Shown piece by piece: positions 48,468 to 60,400 of a stretch of DNA of 64,000 nt. This DNA comes from Imbricaverruca yamaguchii. Lineage: Eukaryota > Arthropoda > Thecostraca > Neoverrucidae. The stretch spans positions 434,001 to 498,000 of the forward strand of contig JAOTOL010001475.1 of the NCBI GenBank assembly GCA_034440575.1, in the 5' to 3' direction. Below the pieces are notes generated by a model. The model had not been told where the DNA came from, did not search any database, and saw only the letters and a program-made list of their open reading frames with translations. Made by a program: the position numbers and the translations under genes. Within the stretch, counting starts at the first letter, position 1. Each line of letters starts with the position of its first letter.

Positions 48468-51400
48468 CTGGAAAGAAGACGCGGTCAGTCGGCGTTCGAC
48501 ATCGCGCCGGTCGGCGACATGGTCAAGACACACTGGGCACGCGTCAAGAGACACGGTTACAGTTGGTCGCGCGTCGTCTCACCGACTGGCGCCGATTGAC
48601 ATCGACAGCTTGTGTATTTCTTTTCTGTGAGAGATGACATTCCAATGCGATGACTGGCAATCGGGAGCGTTCCACTTAACCCTGTCGAAATCCAGTGGTC
48701 GAGTGGTGACGTACCGGCCCCGGCTGCAGCTCTGTGTCTGGGGAGAGCTTTGACAGGACGGAGTCGGGTGAGGTGAGCTCATACCGCTACACGGACGATC
48801 GGTGTGTCAAACCGCAAACACCAAATTGAAGCGAAGGGCATCGCGTCCAGCGATCTTTAAAGGAGGGATTAAGTCTCTGACTCACGTTCTATACATAATG
48901 TATGCACATTCCCATGAACTAGCAGCTACCTGCAGAACTCATGGGAAGCCATTCTCCTCAAGCGGGAGCAGGCTCTACATCTAGCCAAGCTTGCAATCCG
49001 GCTGCCTTTGGCCGGCGTATTTTTGTTTTGCTCCGTCGAGTTGTTTTTGTGTCACATCTGGACGCCGCCGCACGGCGAGTCGATCAGCTTCTGCGGACCG
49101 TTTTTTTTCTCTCGCTCGCGCACCACCTTCCACAGCGGCGCGTCTGGCAGCCGCTCGGTGCGCCGGCGATGCGTCATTAGCGATAACCGCAAATGGCGCC
49201 CGACTCATGGGTAAAAGATACGGTGTGCGCCGAATATGGCGCGCCCGGCTCCGGCCTGGCGGCCGGCCGGCCGGCTTAACATCGCCTTTTGGCCGTGGTC
49301 CCTGGCCGGTCAGCGGCAGCACTTTTTGGCCGGCAAAAATGGCAAGGCAGAACAAAGGTGGCGGCGACTACGGCACGCGGTGGCGTGCGCGAGCCGCCGC
49401 GTGCCGACAGGGGGGGGGGGCGCGGGGGGGGGGGGGGGGAGCGGCGGCCACGCCCCGGTCGCCGGCCGTGACCGGCTGTGTCAGCAGCACGCGAAGTCAG
49501 CGCGTCTGCATCACTTTTGCTGACCACAGCTATCGGCTGCGGCGTTGTCTGGCGTGTTGATTGGTCGAGAGTTGGTTGAAATCTCTTTTTAGTGTCATGG
49601 AACTACACACTGTCGCAAGCCTGCTGTACTGAGTGCAGTGAACATCCCACCACAGCCGCAGGAGTGTTGGGCGAGTGTGGAGCGAGTGTGCAGTGAGCAG
49701 GAGTGTGCAGCGAGCCTGATTGCGGTGCATACGACCGGCGTGTGCGCATTTTTAATGCACCGGTGCAGGACCGAGATGGCGCTCCGCGGTGCAGACGATG
49801 CCATGGGCGGACGCCACGCCGCCGCCGCCGCCGCCGCGGTGCAACGGCCATGCATTATGGCTGAGACGGTTTTGCAAGCGGCAACATCAGTTCACGACGT
49901 CGCAACGGCATCCGCCATGTGTCCTCGACACAGGACCCCCTCCCCACCCTCCAGTCGCCAGCTGTTGCCGAGCGCCGCCGCGCCGCCCCCGATCAGCGAT
50001 ACCGGGAGGGGAGGGGCTCCGCGCGGGGGGGGCACGACACGAGCCCAGTGCGGCCCGCTCGTCCGACCACGCCCCAGGCCGTCGCCACACACACACGCCC
50101 GCACACACGGCGAGAGACCGCACGTCTGACGAGCGCGCCACAGTCGCCATGTGTTCCCTCAGTGTGGCGCAGATGCCGGGGCCGCCGCCGACCCACAGAC
50201 ATACACCCAGAGGCGCAGACGCGCACACAAACAGACGCGGCCGTGACCGGCAGCTGGCGGACGGTGGCGCCGGCGGCGGCCGCTGGCGTCACCCGCTGCC
50301 GCGCACAGTCGGGCCGCCGTGCACCCCATGGCCGCCGCGTGGCCGCCGTGCTGGCGGTGGCCATCGCCTGTCCAGCGAGGGCCGCAGACGCACGCGCTCG
50401 TCGCCCTACGGCGGGGGGGATCCATCGGGCATCTGTGGTCGCCACGCGCTCACCGCCCCGCGGGGGGGGCCCATCGGCCGTCTGTGGTCGCCACGCGCTC
50501 ACCGCCCCGCGGGGGGGGCACCGGCCGTCTATGGTCGCCACGCGCTCACCACCCAGCGGGGGGGGGGGGGACCACCGGCCGTCTATGGTCGCCACGCGCT
50601 CACGGCCCTACGGGGGGACCCATCGGCCGTCTGTGGTCGCCACGCGCTCACCGCCCCGCGGGGGGGGGACCCACCGGCCGTCTGTGGTCGCCACGCGCTC
50701 ACCGCCCAGCGGGGGGGGGACCCATCGGCCGTCTGTGGTCGCCACGCGCTCACCGCCCCGCGGGGGGGGACCCAGCGGCCGTCTGTGGTCGCCACGCGCT
50801 CACCGCCCCGCGGGGGGGACCCACCGGGCGTCTGTGGTCGCCACGCGCTCACCGCCCCGCGGGGACCCATCGGCCGTCTGTGGTTGCCACGCGCGCAGCT
50901 CTGGCGGCCGGACTGCCAGATGGGACCCGTAACCCGAGCCGTCGACCCGGCGCAGACGTCGGGCGTCGCCGCACGCCTGTCACGACGAACCCTAGCTCGA
51001 CCGGCCGACCAGAGCTGGGCTCTAAATCAGCCGCAGCCGACCCGCCGCGAACACAGCCAGCTGCAGTATCCGGCGCCGGCATACCGCGTCGTCAGGCTCA
51101 CCTCGGGGTCTTGACGAGCAGGCCGGTGATGAAGTCCTTGGCTGTTTCGCTCACGTCGCCGAACAACTCGTCGGGGAAGTCGACCTCCTGCGAGGTGATG
51201 TTGCAGTACGTCTCCTGCACGGTGGCGCCCGTGAACGGCGCGTAGCCGGTCAGCAGGGCGTACGTCAGAACTCCGATCGACCTGCAACGCAGAGCGCACG
51301 TCAGAACTCTTGCCGGCCTTCACCCAGCAGATAGCAGACGTAGACGTGGCGGCCGGGGGCGATCAGAGCTCCTCGATCAGGGTTGAACGCCAGGCTGATG

Positions 51401-54400
51401 CAACGCAGCTTGGGAACGGTCACATATCGTCGTCTGGGATGACATGAAAACAAAGTGGCTGACATGCCACATGCGGCTATGGATGCCAAGTAGGTCCCTG
51501 TGCTATTTGGACCAGTGCGAACTTGTGGTCCAAACAGTGAAAACACCATAGCGCCGCCATTAATCAACATCGGATGACCCGTTTGTTGTTGCAGACAAGC
51601 TCGGGCAGGCTGGTGTTTGACGTCAATCGGTCCAAAATGGCGGTCAGGTCGGAAAACTGCAGACTGTTTTTCAGCCTGAGCAGTCGGACAGAGGGCCGCG
51701 CCCATTCATACCGGGAATGTAACCGGTCCCCACCCAGCAGCACGCACGCACCAATGCCAGCACGAACAGCTCCAATGGCTGCAGCCGAGACAATGAATCT
51801 TCAGCCGAGCCGTCTGCAGCCGAGACAACGCGCAGCCGAGACACCGTGCAGCCGAGACAACGCGCAGCCGAGACACCGTGCAGCCGAGACACCGTGCAGC
51901 CGAGACACCGTGCAGCCGAGACACCGCGCAGCCGAGACAACGCGCAGCCGAGACACCGCGCAGCCGAGACACCGTGCAGCCGAGACAACGCGCAGCCGAG
52001 ACACCGTGCAGCCGAGACACCGCGCAGCCGAGACACCGCGCAGCCGAGACACCGTGCAGCCGAGACGCGGCGTCTCCGGCGGCGGAGCGCGCGGTGCAGC
52101 CGAGACGCGGCGGCCCGGTGCCCAGTTTGGGCGGGCCGGCGCCGCCGCCGCCTATTGTGTGACACGCCGGCAGACGGCGGCAGGCCGCGCCGGCGCCGCA
52201 CTCTGTCGCCCACATAAATTACCGGCCGCACTCTGGCATATTGTGTTACGGCCGGAGAAAGCCCGCCGCGGCCGCGCTGCGCCGAGCAACGGCCGCGCGC
52301 CGACGGCGCCGATCTCACTTGTGATGCATCTAAGTCCGGCCGGGACGCGCGCGCGCGCACGCCGGCGGCGGCGGCCGGGCGCGCGTGAGGGCATCGGACG
52401 GGCGGAGGGCGCGGCCGTCGGCCGACACGGTGACTCAGTCGCCGCTCTGTTTATACTGGGTCAGTCGGAATGCAGAGGGGAGCCGCGCGGCCATTGGCAA
52501 CACGCTGGAGAGCTGACGGTGCTGCCGGCGAGGAAAGGTGCCGCCGGCGGTGGCGACAGCAAGCTGGTGACTCGGCTGCGGAGCCGAAACGGCGCGTAAC
52601 TCGGCGGTGGGGGGGTAAGCCAGGGCGCGGTGAGGTCAGACGGACGGCCGCGCGGCGGGTGGACCGCGGCGTCGACTAACAGTGCGGGGCGGCAGAACAT
52701 AAGCGCGGCACACTCACCACATGTCGGTGGCCAGTGACAGCGGCTCGTAGTTGAGAATCTCGGGCGCTGAAACAGAACGGGAGCACGTCAGGCGCACGTC
52801 AGGCGGACGCGAGGCGCACGTCAGGCGCACGTCAGGCGGGCGCCGCACGCGGCAGCAGCGCGGCCGACGCCGGGTGATCGGCCGGCCGCCCGGCGTCGGC
52901 CCCGTTAACGATCGGCACCAGTGCGGAATGTGCGCCGACGCAACTGCGGCAGACATTGCGCCACCGGCCTCGACGGGCGCGGCGCCAGAGGTGTCACGCG
53001 GCGTCTGAACGATGCGCTCGTTTGAATACACCGCACAAAGAGTCTGCAGCCGGGCCGACGCACGCGCCGCGTGATCGGTGATTCGACCGTGAAACTGCCG
53101 ACAACGTGCACGTGCCGGAGGCGGTGCCGAGGCGGGCCGCTTCGCGCACCGGCTGGCACGCCAGCGTACACGGAAATCACACACGACAATAAAACACACA
53201 CTCCTGTCGGAATGTCCTATGGCTCGTGCACGGCACCTTGCCCTGCTCCACCTGACGCAGACAGTAAACAGCAGATTCACGGCCGTGTCAATGCGGGCCA
53301 CATGGGTGCCATCTGGGCACGACACCCGACACCGGCTGCCGCCATCTCCGGCCGAGCACAGCTGCGACACAGTGCGCGACTCACCCATGTAGTCGGCCGT
53401 GCCCATGATCTCGCGCAGCTCGCCGCCGCTGCCGATGTGTCGCGAGATGCCGAAGTCGCACAGTTTGACGTCACAGTTGGGGAACGGGCCGGTGAGCAGC
53501 AGGTTCTGGGGCTGCAACAGGCGGACGGCGCTCGTTACTGACGCTCGACTACGCTGACGTGTCAGACGCCGACATGACGGCGTCTTCCGCAGACTCGGTG
53601 TGTCCCAATGTTACGACACCGGTCAAACCACCGTAACAGTACCGACCACCATAACAGCATCGACCACCGTAACAGCATCGACCACCGTAACAGTACCGAC
53701 CACCGTAACAGCATCGACCACCGTAACAGCATCGACCACCGTAACAGTACCGACCACCGTAACAGCATCGACCACCGTAACAGCACTGACCACCGTCATA
53801 GTACTGACCACCGTAATAGGACCGACCACCGTAACAGTACCGACCACCGTAACAGTACCGACCACCGTAACAATACCAACCATCGTAACAGTACAGACAC
53901 CCGTAACAACACCGATCGCTGTAACAGCCAAGACCACCGTAACAGCACCGACCGCCGTAACAATACCGATCATCGTAACAGTACCAACACCCGTAACAAC
54001 ACCGACCGCTGTAACAGCACCAACCACCGTAACAGCATCGTACGACGGCAACACGTCTCGATGACTGGGCTTTCCGCCAGCTGATTCCCGCCATGTGTAA
54101 TGATCGTAACCACAACGGATGGGGTGGTCTACTCGCTTCTAACTGATAATAACCATGCTTGCGCGACGCCGAACAAGACTAGCACCACCGGCACGTGGCC
54201 GATGGCACTACCGCGACGTGGCCGATGGCACTACCGGCACGTGGCCGATGGCACCACCGATACGTGGCCGATGGCACCACCGGCACGTGACATAGAAGTT
54301 CCCACGAGAATGTGCAGCAGTGACCATCTCTTATCCCAGGCTTAGTATACTACGTCACCTTTGGAATGCCGAGGAACAAAAGCATCGGCGGTGGCAACCA

Positions 54401-57400
54401 TAAGCCGTTTTTAGAGCGGTCTTTGTTCCATTTGCACAGGATACGATCTCACGCTGCTGCAACTGGTCATACGGTGGCATCCAAGGGAGGGGTTTAGCAG
54501 TGACGAATGTGTGCGGTCTGAGAAGGCCACTACTACCTCAATTGATGAAAAGATGAGGATTGCATACTGCATGGGACCAAGTGCGTTTCGGAAGTAAATG
54601 GTGGTGCTGGTGGAGAACAAATCATGGTATCGAGTATTATTCAGTAGTTGCATATCAATCGGAAGCAGCAGCAATCAGGAGTATAATTGTCAGTAGCGAA
54701 GCGTTAAGGGCACTCAAATAAGGATGACAGGCGCACAAGAGCACAAAAAGGTAAGTTTTGTTGTCGAGAGCAATTGCGCTCTGGAAACGCCCGCATCCCA
54801 ATGGCTAATGCAAACATAAAAAGAGGGAGGAAAACGATGAGTGCCGGGCAAAAACGTCTGGATCCAGAAGGAAGTCACATCCGCAAGACAAAATTATATT
54901 CTCATGAGCGAATCAAGAATAAGGAGGGAGCCTTAATAGCACCGGCCAAAAAGGACTGAGCTCTGGTCGGTTGTTTTGGCTTAGGGACGCATCGATTGCG
55001 TTGGTCATACAGAGCCCAAAGACAGCACCCCACAACGCTTCCACAGATATGCCGAGTTGAGTTATCTCACTGATGTGCATGTGCAATAGAGAAGGCATCA
55101 GCAGGGCTGCTCTACGGGCCGCGGGGCGGTCACGGGCTTTCACCCACCGCCTTGGAAACACCCCTTACGGTAATAGAAAGCCGAGTTAAGCAACATCTTG
55201 TGCCGATTCCGTCAGCACGGTCTGCACGGGCGCCCTATCCGGGTGGATGGGTTCGTCGGAGTTTTTCTCGCCGGACAATGCCGGAGATGGTGCGATGTCG
55301 ACCCCGAGTCATGGCAGTCCGGTGGGAACCGTCGGTCGTCAGCGGGCGCTGGCCTCAGCAGCTGCCGGTCCGGCACGGACGTCTTGCGTCACGGGGGCCG
55401 GAATGTGCGGCACAGCCGTCACAGCTGTCACGGCCGGCGCTCGGCCCGCCAAATAGGACTGGCGGCAGCCCGAACTTCGCTCGGAACGCGCCACGTCCGG
55501 ATGGCTTTCTGGCCAAAGAAAATTGAGCCGGGATCCGCTCGGCGATGACGTCACAGCTCTACGCCAGCGACCAGTAAGCCGGCCGCTGTCAGCCGCCATC
55601 GTCCGGCAGACTGAGGGGCTGTATAAGCTGACGGCTGACAGTCTGAAGCCTTTCCGGGGAGAGGGACTCGCTGCTACCGACAGGCCCTGGGGACGATGAA
55701 CGGGACAAATCCCCCATCCTACAGATTTGTAATTTGTATCAAGACATCAAGACACTAACATCGCGGACGGTCACTTCGCCGACGGCCGTGTCGTTCTCTG
55801 GCGTGGCTGCGACGTGCCGGCCGTTCTCTGGCGTGGCTGCGACATGCCGGTCTGTACAGACCAGACCAGTCACCCGGCGGTCAGGCGCGGTCCCCGGTCC
55901 GCCGGCGGCCGGTCGGCCGGCGAGAGAGCGTGCACAAACGGCCGGCGAGAGAGCGTGCGGAAACGGTCAGCGCCAGCTGGCGCCGCGCGGCCGACAACTC
56001 GCATCCCACCGCAGGTGAAACCTGATGAGCGGCCGGGGCGGCGGCGGCGGCCGGCACACTGGCGGCGCGGCCACTCCTCGGTCCGTCACGGTCCGTAACG
56101 AATGGAGCCGATCGGTCTGCCGCCGTGACGTCCGCCTCCGACCGCGACACAGTGTGGTGGTGGATGGGCGTCTGAGGGTGCGCCGAGTACACCGCCACCC
56201 GCGCCCATCGCGCCGCGTGTGACCATGTCGGCTCTGGCCAGGTGGACTCGTGACGTCACGGAGGGCCTGGCTTCCGGCCCGGGTGAGCGCGGCTGCGCCA
56301 GATGACGCCTGCGGCCCGGCCGTGGCCCGGCGGTCGGCCGCCTGGCTCAGGACTCCTGAAGAGGCGGCTGTCGGTACATTCGCCGTCAGTCCGACCACCC
56401 ACCCTCACCCCATATTATCTGCCCTGCCCACTCGGTGACCTGGTGAGGTCACCACCGACTGGGGTCGTGCGCCGCGCGGTGGCCGCGTGGCCGTGGCGTG
56501 GCCGTGACCGTGACCGTGGTCATGGCTGTGACCGTGACCGTGACCGTGGCCGTGGCCGTGGTTATGGCCGTGGTTATGGCCGTGGTTATGGCCGTGGTCG
56601 TGGCCATGGCCGTGGCCGTGGTTATGGCCGTGCGTGCTATGGCCGTGGTTATGGCCGTGGTTATGGCCGTGGTCGTGGTCGTGGCCGTGGCCGTGACTAT
56701 GGCCGTGGCCGCGGCTATGGTCGTAGCTGTGGCCGTGGCCGTGGCACCGGTAATACCAGCGCCTAGTGGCTGGGAGACGGGAGTACCGACTCGAGGCGGC
56801 GGAACTTTCGCCATGGCAAAGCAGTACGGGTGTCCGAACAGATACAAGGTCGACATGTGTGTAAACGTAGATGTCACCGGCAAGCGCATAATTTCTCCTC
56901 AGTTCTCTTAACGGCCGTGACAATCGTTTGTCTATGTAAGAACGGAATACCAAAATGACAGGAAGCTTCTACACATTGTGTACATGTACAGCTCGAATAG
57001 CTCAGCTTTTCTAGTGACTCCCGCGAGAGAAATCGGCTTTTCAGCAAGGGATCGGTCTGGGAACCGCGGTCATTTTCGAGACCATTCCATTTCGCAATAA
57101 TTTCCAGCCGAGGTGGCGCATTATCGCGCCAGCATCTGGCGTTCCGGGGCTAGAAAACAGTTATAAAGTGGAGGAGACAGTCGACTGTCGACTGTCTACC
57201 AGACGCAATTTAATTGGAGAGGTGTAAAAAAGAGAAAAAGGAAAGAACACCGAAAGCGAGAATGTCGAAAGAGACCACTGCTGGGTTTCGTGCTTGTCGC
57301 AGAGCACCCACGAGTCACAACGAACAGGCCGTCCGCACCTGGTGGGCCACCTTAGCACCTCAGCACTTGTGCACGCTGCTCAAATGACACTCAAGTGGCA

Positions 57401-60400
57401 CTCAAGTGGCACTCCACGTGCGGCGCAGCGGTCCGACCGCGGCGAGCCTGGACGTCCTCACGCGCGCAGGAGCCCGCCACCGCACCACCCACGATCACCA
57501 CACCTGACCGCAATATGGCTGGCGCTCCGTGGCAGGCCGTGGCGTGGCGCGTGCCATCGTGCGAGGTACCGGGCAGCAGTGCCAATTGTACATGTGACCG
57601 CCGGACCGGGCCGGGTCGGGTCGGGTGGGGTCGGTTCGGGTCGGGTCGGGCTGGCCTCAGGGTCAGGTCAGGTCGGGCTGGCATCGGCTGGCATCGTCTC
57701 GCCTCACGTCTCGGCAGCATTCCCACAGCGGGAAGGCCCGCGACGGCCGTTGCCGTCCGCTGCGCGGCCCAGACTCGGCCGCACGGCGACAAGAACCGGC
57801 CACTGGCGGCGGAGCACGCCGAAAAGGTGGCAGCGCACCGCTGCTCTCCGCCATTGCGCCAGAGCCGTCGACGCTGTCCTTGGCGGACCCAGAGCTGACA
57901 GCGACACCGCGGCGGCACCACCGTGCACCGAGCTGCAGTCCATCCGCCCCCCCCCCCCGACTCCTCCACCTCGGCCGGAACAGCCAGACCGGACGCGGGA
58001 AGCAGGAAAGGAGGGAGGATGTGGAGGCGCACCGCAGGCCTGATGACATTCAGTAAAGTCGGCATTGCAGAATAATTTCCATCAGACAAGGGCAGAGCCC
58101 ATCTGTGGTATCAGCACAACCACACCTCTGTATACACAGATGTTGTTACGTTATCGTGTTCGGCCCGACAAACTGCGCAGAACAGCATGGCAGTGACGCA
58201 GCCAGCGATTTCGGTGGATTACTGTCAGGATTAAACTGCTTCGGTCACGATTGGTCATGAGTCATTCGGGCCTCGACAAGTGTCGGGAAAGTGTACTGTC
58301 CGCTCAGAGGATGGATTCAACCCCCTGCCCCGTAATCCTTCGCCTTGCAGCTGGTGCACATGTGCACCGTGCAAGCGCGTCTGGCGCAATATCAGCTGTT
58401 GGTAGCGGTCCTATCGAGCCGATAACGTGATCCACAAGTGTCACGTGAAATCCCACCGCGGCGATTCGCAGCATGCTGCGATAAGGTTCAAACCGGCGAG
58501 CGGTTCGGCATGGGCGCAGGGCACCTCAGGCCGTCCGAAGCCGCTGCGGCTGAGTGGCGCCCTCAAGGTATGACCTAGACGCGAAGCGCTGTGTCACCTT
58601 GATGTCGAGGTGGGCGATGTTGTTGTCGTGCAGCTGATGCAGTCCCTCCAGTATCTGTCGCATTAGCCGGATGGCGTCAGCCTCCCGAATGAACTCCTCC
58701 ACGTCCAGCAGGGTCTGCATCTCGCCTCCAGTCGCCCTGCAAGGAAACACGGACGGAGCGTCAGCGATGGCCGTGAAATCGGCGCCTCATGCTACGAAAC
58801 AAACCGGCGATCGGTATGGACCTCCACTGCTACAAACAGGCACCGACGTCTCCCTGGGGGAGGCATACGAGAGGACATTCGCCGCCACAAACAGGCAGCG
58901 GCGTCTCCCTGGGGGAGGCATACGGGGGGACATCCACTGCCACAAACAGGCACTGACGTCTCCCTGGGAAGGCATACGAGAGGACATCCACCGCCACAAA
59001 CAGGCAGCGGCGTCTCCACGGGAGAGTCATACGGGGGGACATCCACTGGCAGCAGCAGGCAGCGGCGGCTCCCTGGCGCGGGCGGCGGCGGGCCCGCCGA
59101 GCCCCTGCTCAGCTCTCGAGGCACCGACCAGCCACCAATCAGACCAGCCACCAATCAGACTCCGAGAGCATCACACGTGACAGCCAAGGCTGTGCATACT
59201 CTTCGCAGCTGTCTGCTGGTCAGGCGGCAGCTGGAGCACCTTTTTACCGGCCCCGGGGAGCAGGTGTGGACGCGAGCGCTCACCAGGGAGTGGATCGAGC
59301 GGGCAGACTACCTGAGCTGGACAGAGCGTATGCTTGAGTTGGCCCCACATGAGTGGAAAAAGCCAGGTGGTGCGTATCACGATACAGCTGATGGATACAA
59401 GCAAACGAGCAAATAATGCAACAGGAGCGCATTGGTAAACAGAAAAAAGACATCCAAGGTCGAATGGTGAAAGGAACGTATGAAAAACGGGACAGGTGCG
59501 AAATGAAACGAACGAAAAGCAGGGCGGACAGAACAGTGCAACGGATGACACCAGTGCAGAACTAGCGCGACAGGAACTAACAAACACGCGACGGGTAGAA
59601 ACCAGGACCAACAACTAGAGGGCGCAGAATAAAGAAGACGCGATCGGTAGAAACTGGAATCAAGGTCCGGAGGGCGTAAGAAGGTCGGCCAGAGCCGGGC
59701 CAGCCGACAGATCCACCGCAGCTACTCGACACGTGACCTCGTCGGCGGGACGCGTCGTCCGCCGGCGGCCCCGACCCGGCGCCGCCGCTGCTCGCCGCCA
59801 GTTCGGCGTACGACGGCTAACGGTCGGCGCGCGCCGCCATGTTGCAGAGCGCGGCTGGCGGCACATGGCGCCGCGGCCGGCCGCCGGGCGACACCGTGCG
59901 GCCGGCGCAGGAACTAGGCTAACTGGCCCGGCCGGCTCACTCGCAACTGGAACACCGCGCTGACACTAGGCGCGCAGCTTGGCGTCGCTTGACCCGCCGA
60001 GGCCAAGTCAGCCACTCAGCCCCGTCGTCCGTTTCCGCTCTGAAGCGGATGCTCGTGTGTGATGGTGCGCTGCAGGTCGAAGGTCGGCGAAGTCAACCTA
60101 CTACGCCATGCGACGGCAACGCCAGAAACTTCGCTAAGTTCATCGGACGCGTGGCCTAGCAAAATTCCGTGGATGACACGTTGCCATAGCGACATCAGAG
60201 AACGCCCCGAGAGGGTAACGTCAGAGCACGCTCAGAGAGCACCACTGGAACACCATCAGAATGCGCGCGGCTCGAGAATCCGGCGGCCCGATCACCTCGC
60301 GCCTAATTAGACACGAAGTCGGGCTACCGCAAACAACAGCGTACCGTTAGGCCGACCGCGGTCGGTCCCGTATCTGCGGTGGCGGATCATGTGTACGGCG

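Noticed and set aside
56302..56953. Gly-Arg-Tyr or His-Gly rich protein
   Set aside because: Hexamer repeat inside a Drak intron; no splice sites or non-repeat coding sequence support it.
57294..58089. Overlapping open frames of 230-250 codons on both strands
   Set aside because: Very GC-rich intron sequence with few stop codons by composition; the GGGTC run contributes.
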